Below, in pieces: positions 1-7,657 of a DNA stretch of 64,000 bases (within the stretch, counting starts at the first letter, position 1; each line of letters opens with the position of its first letter). The translations under genes and the position numbers were made by a program. The stretch is from QIAW01 sp035487295 (GTDB lineage Bacteria; Acidobacteriota; Terriglobia; Terriglobales; Acidobacteriaceae): the NCBI GenBank assembly GCA_035487295.1, contig DATHMH010000043.1:124001-188000 (forward strand). The letters are read 5' to 3'. Below the pieces are notes generated by a model. The model ran no database searches. It saw only the letters and a list, made by a program, of their open reading frames with translations, and was not told the origin of the DNA.

Positions 1-1469
1 TTTTCGGATTGGAGCGTATTGGGAACATCAGTAGCGGCGCGGAAGGAATATGCCGCGCTGGCGAATATAGAAGATGAAAAAAGCGAATACCCAATCAACA
101 CATCGTTATTTTTATTGACGGCAATCGAGGGGAAGGTGCGAGAAAAAGTGCCGCTACTATCGTCAATGCGACCGAGCTGTTGTATGCTGCCGTCGGTCCC
201 CAGTTGCCACCATTGCACCGCAGCCCGGGTGGGAGCGCCGGAAGGAAGAAAAATATGCTGAGCCGCCCACAGAGTGCCGTTGCGGTATACGAGGTTGGTG
301 ATTCGAGCGTCAAATGTATTGATTTTGTTGATAGAGCCGAGCTGGGGGGCGAAGTCCCCGATGGGGGGGACAAAGTCGTCCCACGGGTTGGGTGTGCTGA
401 TGAACGGGCCTGTGGTAAGCGTTTCTGAACCTACTGGTCCTGTGATGGTCAGCAGTTGTAAGAACCCGTTACCATTGAAATTGCCATTGAACTCCTGCAG
501 CACATACAGAGTGGAGAGGGTGTTATCGTAAGTCACTGCCGGCGCCAGAGCAAAAGCCTGATCGGGAGGGAGTGTAAACAAGGTGAAGTTAGCTGCACCG
601 TGGGCGTAGAGATTTGCTTTATTGAAAACGTAAGCGTTTGCCTGGGCGAAGGTGCCACTGCTGACACTAAACATGTTATAGGTAACGACGATCCAATTTT
701 TGTTGAATCCAAGTTCAGTAAAATCAATTCCGTTGGTTCCGGTCGGGTCAGCGCGAACCATGTAGAGGTTCCAGTTGCCGGTAGGATCGTTGGTTTGGGA
801 AACCCCAATCAAGACCTCTGAATTGGCCGATGCTAGGTTGGCCCCGGTTGCAAAGATCCAGCGTGCTCCATAGGGGTCATACACAATTTTGGGATCGCTC
901 TCGCAAGGGTTGGTGGTGCAGGTTACGACGCTTGCCCAGAAGCTGTGTAAGGTGACCTGGCTAATTAGTCCTCCTGCGCGGTTCTGTATCTTCACTGTGC
1001 CATTGAGGGTCACCATCAGATGATTCGGCCCCACTGCACCATTGGTGTCAGGAGGAATGAACATATTGTTGTCGGGAGCAGCCTGGAAGCTCAATGCCGT
1101 TGAGGGCGACTGGGCCTGCGGGCCCGATGCGGGAACCTGCATCGGACTTTGCGCTCCGCTGGATTTTTGGGCTTGAATGATTGCGTCCAGCGGCACTACA
1201 AGCCGGGGCATCGTCTTGTTTTCGACCTCTCCAGCTTCAAAGCTTCCCAGGTTTGCTGAGAGATGCAACATTTCTTGTCTTGCCAGATCGGAAAAGTTCA
1301 CGACGGCCTGCGACACGGCCACACCCGGCTTGCCTGTAATCTTTGTTTGCGCAAACACAAAACAACTACTCCACAATAAATACACTGCTGCGGAGAATGC
1401 CTTGGCGGTTCTTCCTGAGAACCATAGGTTTCCCGTATGGGCGCGAAATAACGTGGCGGGCTGGCGCAT
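1..1469 (-). CDS. Secreted beta-propeller-like protein, 3' end cut by window edge
   Basis: The minus-strand frame is open from an ATG at 1469 to the left edge, about 489 codons, with no stop seen. AAGGAAA lies a few bases before the start. Residues about 25-43 form a hydrophobic export segment ending in FVFAQT. Near residue 134 is the motif PPDTNGAVGPNHLM, which recurs in large secreted acidobacterial and myxobacterial proteins of unknown function. The body is rich in aromatic, Asn, Gly and Thr residues, with repeated blocks such as DPKIVYDPYGARWIF, SEVLIGVSQTNDPTGNW and FPSIAVNKNNDVLIGYS. That spacing fits a six- or seven-bladed propeller of the sialidase or sortilin type (inference). The C-terminal end lies outside the window, so anchoring and full length are unknown. 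Substrate is unknown. Confidence 0.85.
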   Translation of the reverse strand, partial: MRQPATLFRAHTGNLWFSGRTAKAFSAAVYLLWSSCFVFAQTKITGKPGVAVSQAVVNFSDLARQEMLHLSANLGSFEAGEVENKTMPRLVVPLDAIIQAQKSSGAQSPMQVPASGPQAQSPSTALSFQAAPDNNMFIPPDTNGAVGPNHLMVTLNGTVKIQNRAGGLISQVTLHSFWASVVTCTTNPCESDPKIVYDPYGARWIFATGANLASANSEVLIGVSQTNDPTGNWNLYMVRADPTGTNGIDFTELGFNKNWIVVTYNMFSVSSGTFAQANAYVFNKANLYAHGAANFTLFTLPPDQAFALAPAVTYDNTLSTLYVLQEFNGNFNGNGFLQLLTITGPVGSETLTTGPFISTPNPWDDFVPPIGDFAPQLGSINKINTFDARITNLVYRNGTLWAAQHIFLPSGAPTRAAVQWWQLGTDGSIQQLGRIDDSSGTFSRTFPSIAVNKNNDVLIGYSLFSSSIFASAAYSFRAATDVPNTLQSE

Positions 1470-1740
1470 GGCCGGTTTCCTTGGAGCCGTAGGTAGACCT
1501 TTCAGCTCTTCATTTTTAAGGGGGCGAGGGAGTTAAAGATTAACCCGGATAGGCTGGCAGAGCAAGCTCTTTTAAGGGGTTTGGGCATTCCTGGGCGCCT
1601 GGCCAGGAAGACGCTACTTTGGGGCTTTCAGAGACCAGCAGGTCACGAGCCTAGGACTATAGTGGACTAAGCAATTGGGACACAGGTGGATAAGTCAAAT
1701 ATACGTCTAACTTTTAAGACAAGCTGTGGAGGAAAAACAC

Positions 1741-2427
1741 ATGCTCAAATGGGGTATCGTGATCACGGTCTTCTACGGGCTGATCGTCGTATGTCTTTTG
1801 GCGCCGCTGTCAGTAGTTCTCCCGGAAGGGGTTACTGATCCTCGACATATTAATTTCCCATATCTCTACAGACAATGGGTGACGTGGATTCCAATTGCGA
1901 TCGCCCTGATCAGTCAGGCGCTTCTCCTGTTTTTGTCCGTAGATACGTCCTGGCGAAGGCTCAGGCCCCGGGCCCATATTTTCGTTTCCTGCTTGCTGAC
2001 TGCCACATTGCTGGCCCTGTTAACGGGTGCTGCCATCCTCTGTTTATTATCCGGAGTTTCTAAAGACTATAGTGTGAACTTGCTGAATACGATTGGCCTC
2101 TACGCCGCCTTGGGTTGCTGGGTGGACATTTGGGTAGCGTGGGCAATTGTGTTTTATTTGTATGGCCGGAATTCCAGTGCGCTGATGACGCGGGCAATCT
2201 CGTGGTTGCTCAAAGGCAGCGTCCTGGAACTTCTGATCGCTGTACCAGCTCACGTCATTGTGCGCCGCCGACATGATTGTTCAGCGCCGGTGGTGACCAG
2301 CTTCGGCATAATCACCGGAATCGCGATCATGTTGATGTCTTTTGGCCCCAGCGTGCTCCTGCTTTACAAAAAGCGCCTGGACGAATACGCTACCCGCAGA
2401 TCAGTAGCCAAACAGGACTTAGTCTGA
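1741..2427 (+). CDS. Polytopic membrane protein of unknown function
   Basis: The protein has 228 residues and about six hydrophobic segments: residues 1-27, 46-65, 80-106, 115-145, 157-176 and 185-211. It is therefore an inner-membrane protein. I recognise no catalytic motif; a short HDCSAP sequence sits between the last two helices. The start is placed at ATG 1741 because GGAGG lies 8-12 bases upstream; an in-frame GTG at 1726 overlaps that ribosome binding site and is less likely. The gene stands alone between a minus-strand secreted protein gene and the superoxide dismutase gene. I do not recognise the family. Confidence 0.75.
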   Translation: MLKWGIVITVFYGLIVVCLLAPLSVVLPEGVTDPRHINFPYLYRQWVTWIPIAIALISQALLLFLSVDTSWRRLRPRAHIFVSCLLTATLLALLTGAAILCLLSGVSKDYSVNLLNTIGLYAALGCWVDIWVAWAIVFYLYGRNSSALMTRAISWLLKGSVLELLIAVPAHVIVRRRHDCSAPVVTSFGIITGIAIMLMSFGPSVLLLYKKRLDEYATRRSVAKQDLV

Positions 2428-2723
2428 ACAAAACTGCAGATGAACCTGCAAGCGTGAAGGCGCTCGCACTTTCGCACGCTCGACTTCTTTCGCTTCCCTA
2501 TTCCTTGAAATCTTTAGATTCCGAAGCACTGGCCGCTTCCGCCAGCGTAGACAAGATGCCCAACGCGACAGCCGGCGAGACGCAAGCGCTACCAGCTGCG
2601 CAGTTCTCGATTGACGCATCTCGGCTGTCTGGCCCCTCTGGCGTAACTTTGGCAAATCGCGTAGGCTAGATGGTTTGGATCGTCGGCTGCAAAGTTTTCT
2701 TATTCCTACCCCAGGAGGCCAGG

Positions 2724-3332
2724 ATGGCTCACCAAGTACCCCCGCTAGCGTATGACTTCGGCGCGCTGGAGCCCCATATTGACGCGCAGACCATGCAAAT
2801 CCATCACGACAAGCACCACGGTGCTTATGTCACCAACCTGAACGCCGCGCTCGAAAAGCACCCTGAGCTGGGGAGCAAGAGCGCGGAAGAGCTGATTAAA
2901 AACCTGAGCGCCGTGCCCGAGGACATCCGCACCGCGGTGCGCAACAACGCCGGCGGCCACGTGAACCACAGCATGTTCTGGCAGATCATGGCGCCCAAGG
3001 CCGGCGGGGAGCCGGCGGGCCCGCTAGCAGACGCCATCAAGCAGGCCTTTGGCAGCTTTGCCGAATTCCAGAACAAATTCAACGATGCCGGCCTGAAACG
3101 CTTCGGCAGCGGATGGGCCTGGCTGATCCGCAATGCCAGCGGCAAGCTGGAAATTACAAGCACGGCCAACCAGGATAATCCTATGATGGAGGGAAACTAC
3201 CCCATCATGGGCAATGACGTTTGGGAGCACGCTTATTATTTGAAATACAAGAATGTGCGCGGCGACTACCTGAAGGCCTGGTGGAACGTGGTGAACTGGA
3301 AAGAAGTGCAGAGCCGCTTCGAGAAAAAATAA
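2724..3332 (+). CDS. sodA: Superoxide dismutase, Mn/Fe family
   Basis: This enzyme converts superoxide to hydrogen peroxide and oxygen. It has 202 residues, normal for the family. Metal ligands are visible at His27 (in MQIHHDKHH), His82 (in GGHVNHSMFW), Asp165 and His169 (in DVWEHAYY). The GGHVNHSMFW and GSGWAWL sequences are more typical of manganese than of strictly iron enzymes. No signal peptide is seen, so it is cytoplasmic. The start is ATG 2724, preceded by AGGAGG; a longer in-frame reading from 2670 lacks a ribosome binding site. It is a single-gene unit closed by a strong terminator about 25 bases after the stop. Confidence 0.96.
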   Translation: MAHQVPPLAYDFGALEPHIDAQTMQIHHDKHHGAYVTNLNAALEKHPELGSKSAEELIKNLSAVPEDIRTAVRNNAGGHVNHSMFWQIMAPKAGGEPAGPLADAIKQAFGSFAEFQNKFNDAGLKRFGSGWAWLIRNASGKLEITSTANQDNPMMEGNYPIMGNDVWEHAYYLKYKNVRGDYLKAWWNVVNWKEVQSRFEKK

Positions 3333-3355
3333 CGCAAGCAGGGTTTTCGGAAAAA

Positions 3356-3380
3356 GGCGCGGAATGATCGCGCCTTTTTT
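3356..3380 (+). terminator. Rho-independent terminator of sodA
   Basis: GGCGCG at 3356-3361 pairs with CGCGCC at 3369-3374 around a 7-base loop and is followed by six T. Five A before the stem can pair with the T run, so it could also work on the other strand. Confidence 0.85.
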
Positions 3381-3408
3381 ATCTAGTCATAGGGTAGCTT
3401 TCCCAGAA

Positions 3409-3621
3409 TCGGATTTGGGCAAACCGCAACGTAATTGCGGTTGCCTCGTTCAAAACCTACTATTTTTCTGAACACTTTGCTTCGTTGCGTGTTGGCCCTT
3501 CGAAGCTTTGCCCGAAAAATCGGGTTTGGACAAACCGCAACGCAATTGTGGTTCTCGTCGTTCAAAATCTACTATTTTTCTGAACACTTCTCCCGCTTTG
3601 CGGGATGCGTGTTGGCCTTCG
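3409..3621. repeat. Tandem imperfect repeat of about 110 bp, two copies
   Basis: Copy one is about 3409-3501 and copy two about 3519-3621. Both share, in order, a CGG(A/G)TTTGG block, AAACCGCAACG(T/C)AATTG(C/T)GGTT (which folds back on itself), TTCAAAA(C/T)CTACTATTTTTC, TGAACACTT and GCGTGTTGGCC. Copy two carries an extra hairpin, TCCCGCTTTGCGGGA, where copy one has an unrelated short stretch. There is no convincing coding potential. It lies between sodA and the first small CxxC gene. Confidence 0.75.
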
Positions 3622-3651
3622 GCAGAGAGGAATGATCTGTTTCTTTTGCTT

Positions 3652-3704
3652 TCCCAGGGCTGCGCCCTGGGCTAAATTCTGCCGCCCTATTCGGGGCTGT
3701 TACT
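3652..3704. repeat. Two-hairpin extragenic palindrome, copy A
   Basis: CCCAGGGC and GCCCTGGG form a first hairpin. It is followed by CTAAATTCTGCC, a second small hairpin GCCCTattcGGGGC, then TGTTA. The same order and spacing recur at 4347-4406, which suggests a REP-like dispersed element. Confidence 0.6.
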
Positions 3705-3838
3705 TTGCAATGTCTGCTTTCACTTTTCCTGATTTTCGCGGGAGATCCCTCTCATGATGATTTTTGGGCAAAGCTCCGCACATTAGCAATACAGTTATTA
3801 ACTATGTTTTAAATATAGAACTTTAGTAACGCAGGCAA

Positions 3839-3884
3839 CCCTGGCAGCACTAACATGTGTCTTATGTGCCAGGTTTATTTTTTT
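3839..3884 (+). terminator. Possible terminator or attenuator ahead of small CxxC gene
   Basis: CCTGGCA (3840-3846) can pair with TGCCAGG (3867-3873) around a loop of about 20 bases, followed by a T-rich run to 3884. It ends 40 bases before the start of the next gene. The long loop makes this weak. Confidence 0.35.
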
Positions 3885-3924
3885 CCTCTGGCCAAAACTC
3901 GGAAACTGAAGGGGACCATCTGTT

Positions 3925-4191
3925 ATGCAACCCACTTTTAAGCCTGGGGATGTAGCTCCGTGCAGCGGTATTTACCAAGTGCGGCATGTGGACCATCGGC
4001 TGGAGCATAGTGTCACCATCCTGAAAGACGACCTGTTTCCCGCTTGCCGCAAGTGCGGCGATCGGGTGACCTTTCGCCTGGAGCGAATGGTGTCTGAAAG
4101 CAGGGCCGTGCACGGCAGTTTTCGCGTGGTATTAGAGGAATATTCTGTGTGGAAAGAGAATGGCGGCGGTTCCCCGCCCGCTGCGGCGTGA
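3925..4191 (+). CDS. Small CxxC protein, GIY-H-FPxCxxC family, member 1
   Basis: An 88-residue cytoplasmic protein. It has FKPGDVAPCSGIYQV at residues 5-19, a His-rich stretch HVDHRLEH, then LFPACRKCGDRVTFRL. Three other genes in this window (45836, 60828 and 61162) encode the same order of blocks: an aromatic-x-PGE/D turn, GIY, paired His, FPxCxxC and V-aromatic-L. One CxxC pair could supply half of a zinc site, so dimerisation or use of the His residues is possible (inference). The N-terminal KPGD...SGIY recalls the YjzC-like fold, but I cannot confirm homology. GGGGACC lies about ten bases before the ATG. The last 15 residues are low complexity. Function is unknown. Confidence 0.75.
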   Translation: MQPTFKPGDVAPCSGIYQVRHVDHRLEHSVTILKDDLFPACRKCGDRVTFRLERMVSESRAVHGSFRVVLEEYSVWKENGGGSPPAAA

Positions 4192-4498
4192 TTTTAAAAG
4201 CAGTCAGCACTCAGCACAGCAGTCAGCGCTCAGCATTCAGCCCACAATCATTTTGGCGCATATCTCGACAACAAGCATTTCGAGCGCGGAGCGTCTCGCA
4301 GACGGAAGAGCCGTCGTCCCTACGGGACTAACATCATTTTTTTCACACCCCAGCGCTGAAGCGCTGGGCTATAACATGCCACCCCTTCGGGGTTTGTTAG
4401 CCCTTCACGCCCCCAGAAATTGAATTCCAACGCAGGACTCTTGCAGGCCCTTAATTTACAGGCTACCTGATGCCGCCCTCCGGGCTGGTGTGTCGTTT
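4192..4498. other. Intergenic region rich in short repeats
   Basis: No gene is seen. It starts with a degenerate repeat of about seven bases (AGTCAGCACTCAGCA, then CAGTCAGCGCTCAGCATTCAG, 4201-4240). It then holds copy B of the two-hairpin palindrome (4347-4406) and ends just beyond the lpxI stop codon. The convergent layout makes the palindrome a possible transcription end for both sides. Confidence 0.6.
4347..4406. repeat. Two-hairpin extragenic palindrome, copy B
   Basis: CCCAGCGCT pairs with AGCGCTGGG, followed by CTATAACATGCC, a second hairpin ACCCCttcGGGGT and TTGTTA. It matches copy A at 3652-3704 in layout and in the conserved CTGGGCTA, TGCC and TGTTA blocks, while the stem sequences differ with compensating changes. 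Confidence 0.6.
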
Positions 4499-5350
4499 TT
4501 AATCTGCCACAATCGAGACCGCAGCAGCGTCGGCGGCCTGAATGATGGCTTCGCCATCGAGCAACAAACATTTCCCAGCGTCAATTGCCAGGCAGGTTGC
4601 GCCTGCCTGCTTCATGGTTTCGATGGTCTTCACCCCGATCACCGGCACATCAAAGCGCATATCCTGATTTGGCTTGGCCACTTTGACCACGGTCAGGGCG
4701 CGGCTGAGAGTAGATTCGGCGCTGCCCGGCTCATGCAAGCTACGCATGATCTCGCCGGCGCGCACGATGGCGGCATCCGTGCCTTCCATGGCTTCGACGG
4801 CAACACAGGCGGATTCGGCAATGACCACGGTCTGGCCAATGTCATAGTGCGCCAGGTGGCGGGCAACGGCGCGTCCGTACTCGATGTTGGCCCGCTCTTT
4901 TTCGTTCGGCGGGCGGCGGGTGAGCACCCCGGCCACGGCCAGAAGAGGCTCAAGGAAATCGGTGGATTTGAGCAGGGTGATGCCCTCATCGGCCAGCACT
5001 TTGGCCACGGCGCCGATGAGGGAATCTGTATTGCGAGTACCGAGGGAGAGCAGCAGCTTGGCCAGACGCCAATCGGGACGAATGCTGCTGAAAATCTGCT
5101 TGTGCTTGACCTGGCCCGCCATGATGGCGCGAGTTACGCCTTCGCGCTGGAAGGTTTCAATCAGCTTCGAGAGCTCGCCCAGCGAGAGCCAGTGCACCGC
5201 GGCCGCGCCGCGCTGCTCGATCTCAGGAAACGTCTCTTCTTTGATGGCGGCGACGATGACGTCGTTCCCCTGGGCGTTGGCGGCGTCGAGAATCAGCAGA
5301 GGGAATTTGCCGTTCCCTGCGATCAGGCCTAGTTTGGGGCGAGTGGACAC
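4499..5350 (-). CDS. lpxI: UDP-2,3-diacylglucosamine pyrophosphatase LpxI
   Basis: LpxI cleaves UDP-2,3-diacylglucosamine to lipid X and UMP, the fourth step of lipid A synthesis, in the cytoplasm. It replaces LpxH in many non-enteric diderms. The 283-residue protein has the family's N-terminal GLIAGNGKFPLL, then IMAGQVKHKQIF, RNTDSLIGAVAKVLADEGI, and in the C-terminal domain DIGQTVVIAESACVAVEAMEGTD and KPNQDMRFDVPVIG, the last being the family's best marker. The start is GTG 5350 with TTGGAG about ten bases upstream. In many relatives lpxI directly follows lpxA; here a toxin-antitoxin pair on the other strand separates them, so lpxI must have its own promoter or depend on readthrough. Confidence 0.93.
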   Translation of the reverse strand: MSTRPKLGLIAGNGKFPLLILDAANAQGNDVIVAAIKEETFPEIEQRGAAAVHWLSLGELSKLIETFQREGVTRAIMAGQVKHKQIFSSIRPDWRLAKLLLSLGTRNTDSLIGAVAKVLADEGITLLKSTDFLEPLLAVAGVLTRRPPNEKERANIEYGRAVARHLAHYDIGQTVVIAESACVAVEAMEGTDAAIVRAGEIMRSLHEPGSAESTLSRALTVVKVAKPNQDMRFDVPVIGVKTIETMKQAGATCLAIDAGKCLLLDGEAIIQAADAAAVSIVAD

Positions 5351-5509
5351 CGATGGTTGGCTCCAAGTTCTCAGCTCTTAGGTTCAGCTACGAGTTACAA
5401 GCTGCAAGCTACAAAGGAAATCACCACTAGAATACATTGTGCGGAATGTGTGCGAGAAATGATTGTGCACTCTCGCTATCCTGTAAATCTATTTGAGCCG
5501 GTTTTTGAA

Positions 5510-5522
5510 CGAACAGTGTTCG
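5510..5522. promoter_or_regulatory. Perfect dyad, probable operator of the toxin-antitoxin pair
   Basis: CGAACA-g-TGTTCG is a perfect 13-base dyad ending 21 bases before the antitoxin start codon. VapB-type antitoxins bind palindromes in their own promoters, so autoregulation here is a reasonable inference. Confidence 0.5.
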
Positions 5523-5543
5523 ATTCGTGCTAAAGTTTTCCTT

Positions 5544-5786
5544 ATGGTAGTTACGGTCAATATTCCCGATGAACTCGCAACCCAGGCTAAGGCGCGTGGT
5601 CTGTCTCTTGAAGCTTACGTCCAAGAGATTCTATCGCAGCGGTTAGCACGTCCTGCTGAAACTCGGCAGCTTCGTACCCCAGAAGAAATTCGGGCCTGGC
5701 TCGATTCATTGGCTCAATTCTCAGACAAGATTCCTCCACTTCCTGAGAGCATTTCGCGCGATTGGATTTATCAGGATCACGACTAA
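5544..5786 (+). CDS. VapB-type antitoxin
   Basis: An 80-residue protein. It begins MVVTVNIPDELATQAKARGL, a short beta strand and helix pattern of ribbon-helix-helix antitoxins, followed by SLEAYVQEILSQR. The C-terminal half (PEEIRAWLDSLAQF...RDWIYQDHD) is the kind of acidic tail that wraps the toxin. It would neutralise the PIN toxin encoded next, whose start codon follows the stop directly. The start at 5544 is chosen because the motif begins there; an in-frame upstream start at 5493 would read through the dyad at 5510-5522. No strong ribosome binding site is visible. Confidence 0.8.
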   Translation: MVVTVNIPDELATQAKARGLSLEAYVQEILSQRLARPAETRQLRTPEEIRAWLDSLAQFSDKIPPLPESISRDWIYQDHD

Positions 5787-6232
5787 ATGGCGCTTGCGGC
5801 GTGTCTGGTAGATACCAATATCCTGCTGCGCATGACACGGCGCTCCGATCCTCAGCATCAACTCGTAGACGCTGCGCTCGCTCAACTCGCCGGCCAAGGC
5901 ACGATTCTTCACTATACGCACCAGAACATCGCTGAGCTTTGGAACGCAATGACGCGCCCCCTTGCCAGGAATGGGTTTGGGTTGACCGTTCTTGAAGCAG
6001 AGCGCGAAGTGTTGGCAATCGAGACTGGCATGATTTTTTACCCGACAACGAAGCGGTTTATCGAGAGTGGAGGAGGATTGTCCTACAGCATGGAGTATTG
6101 GGCGTTCAGGTACATGATGCCCGTTTGGTCGCAACGATGTACGTGCACGGGTTAAGCCACATACTCACGTTGAATGTGACAGATTTCAATCGCTTCAGCA
6201 GCCTCACTGCTTTGCATCCTAGCAACCTTTAG
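5787..6232 (+). pseudogene. VapC-type PIN ribonuclease toxin, frameshifted
   Basis: The first frame (5787-6155) encodes CLVDTNILLRMTRRSDPQH, with the first PIN-domain Asp, and NIAELWNAMTRP, with the conserved Glu. After a run of six T at 6034-6039 the true continuation lies in the -1 frame: FLPDNEAVYREWRRIV, then QVHDARLVATMYVHGLSHIL and LNVTDFNRF, ending at TAG 6230-6232. This second part holds the remaining PIN acids (HDARL and TDF). Adding one T restores a protein of about 148 residues, the normal toxin length. So the gene is either broken by loss of one T, or expressed by polymerase or ribosome slippage on the T run. It directly follows the antitoxin gene. A one-base sequencing error is also possible. 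Confidence 0.85.
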
Positions 6233-6246
6233 ATCGGCTAGATCGG

Positions 6247-7065
6247 CTATTTGATGGTTCCGCGCTCTGAGGTCTCGATGAAGCGCAGCAGCAGGGCTAC
6301 ATCTTCTCCCTGCTTGCCTTCTTTACGAAGTTTTTCCAGAGCTTGCGAGGTGTTGAGTTTGGAATTGAGCAGCACGCGGTAGGCATGTTGAATTTGCGCG
6401 ATGCGTTCTTTGCTGAAGCCGCGGCGCTCGAGGCCGATGGCATTGACTCCGTAGGCTTTAGCTTCGCGGGCGGCCGAGGTTTTGGAAAAGGGCAAAACGT
6501 CGCGGGTAACAATGGTGCCGCCGCCAATATAGGCGTGCGCGCCCACGCGCGTGAACTGGTGCACGGCAGAGAACGCGCCCACAGTAGCGCACTCTTCCAC
6601 GATTGCGTGACCGGCGAGCGTGGCAGCGTTGGCCATGATTACGTGGTCGCCAATCATGCAATCGTGGGCAACGTGGGTGTAAGCCATCAGGAGGCAGTGG
6701 CTGCCGATGCGGGTCACGCCGCCTCCGCCCGCGGTGCCGCGGTTGATGGTCACATATTCGCGGATGACGTTATGATCGCCGATCTCGAGGCGCGTTTTTT
6801 CGCCTTTATATTTCAAGTCCTGAGGCTCAAAACCGATGGAAGTAAAAGGAAAGATGCGGTTATGCGCGCCGATCTTCGTGGGACCCTGCACAGAGACGTG
6901 AGAGATGAGTTCGCAATCCTCTCCCAGTTCAACCTCGGCCCCAATGACGCAGAACGGTCCGATACGGCAGGAGGCGGGAACCCTGGCAGCGGGATCAACC
7001 GCTGCACTGGCATGAATTTGGCCTGTCCGCTCCTCGGTCACGGTGCTCTGTGAGGAGCGCCTCAT
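6247..7065 (-). CDS. lpxA: UDP-N-acetylglucosamine acyltransferase LpxA
   Basis: LpxA transfers a hydroxyacyl chain from acyl carrier protein to UDP-GlcNAc, the first step of lipid A synthesis, in the cytoplasm. The 272-residue protein is a left-handed beta helix made of hexapeptide repeats (for example IGPFCVIGAEVELGEDCELISHV). The catalytic His is in AHDCMIGDHVIMANAATLAGH. The C-terminal helical part (GLERRGFSKERIAQIQHAYRVL) is also typical. The start ATG 7065 overlaps the fabZ stop as ATGA, so translation is probably coupled. The N-terminus is about 15 residues longer than usual before the first repeat. Confidence 0.95.
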   Translation of the reverse strand: MRRSSQSTVTEERTGQIHASAAVDPAARVPASCRIGPFCVIGAEVELGEDCELISHVSVQGPTKIGAHNRIFPFTSIGFEPQDLKYKGEKTRLEIGDHNVIREYVTINRGTAGGGGVTRIGSHCLLMAYTHVAHDCMIGDHVIMANAATLAGHAIVEECATVGAFSAVHQFTRVGAHAYIGGGTIVTRDVLPFSKTSAAREAKAYGVNAIGLERRGFSKERIAQIQHAYRVLLNSKLNTSQALEKLRKEGKQGEDVALLLRFIETSERGTIK

Positions 7066-7592
7066 TGTCCCTCGGAAGCCGGCTTATCCACGACCTGGCA
7101 GGTGAGCACGGCCTCGCAGGCCCGCTTATCGCCGACGTAAGCTCCGCAACTGATCTTGCCGGCGGTGCGGCGGAAGGCGAGCACATCTACCTCAATGCGC
7201 AACTGGTCGCCGGGCACGACCGGCTTACGGAATTTGGCGCGCTCGATACCGGTGAAGACCATGATCTTATTTTCGCGGTCCTCGATTTCGGTAAGCAGCA
7301 GCAGGGCGCCGGCCTGGGCCATGGCTTCGATCACAAGCACCCCGGGCATGATGGGATAGCCGGGAAAGTGTCCTTGAAAGAACGGCTCGTTGATGGTGAC
7401 GTTCTTGATCGCCACCACGCGCCGGCGGCGGTGCAATTCGACGATGCGGTCGAGCAGCAGGAAAGGGTAGCGATGCGGAATGATCCGCATGATCTGCAGC
7501 ACATCGAGCGTAAGAGGGGTAGAGGTCTCGGCGGATGCGGCTTCACCAGATGTACCCTCGACGGTGGCAATCGAGTTGGGCGTATCGTCCAT
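7062..7592 (-). CDS. fabZ: 3-hydroxyacyl-ACP dehydratase FabZ
   Basis: FabZ dehydrates 3-hydroxyacyl-ACP in fatty acid elongation. In diderms it competes with LpxA and LpxD for the same substrate, and the genes are usually adjacent, as here. The 176-residue protein has the hot-dog fold signatures IPHRYPFLLLDRI, with the active-site His, and GHFPGYPIMPGVLVIEAMAQ, with the active-site Glu. About 27 Ser/Thr/Ala-rich residues precede the domain. It overlaps lpxA by four bases. No lpxD is upstream: the next gene to the right runs the other way. Confidence 0.95.
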   Translation of the reverse strand: MDDTPNSIATVEGTSGEAASAETSTPLTLDVLQIMRIIPHRYPFLLLDRIVELHRRRRVVAIKNVTINEPFFQGHFPGYPIMPGVLVIEAMAQAGALLLLTEIEDRENKIMVFTGIERAKFRKPVVPGDQLRIEVDVLAFRRTAGKISCGAYVGDKRACEAVLTCQVVDKPASEGQ

Positions 7593-7657
7593 TTGAAGGT
7601 CGAAGCCAAAATTATAACGTAGCCCGGTTGCGTTCTGGTAGGCTACAGGGAAATACC

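Noticed and set aside
4490..5332. A 280-codon plus-strand frame
   Set aside because: It is antisense to lpxI, whose conserved motifs are complete.
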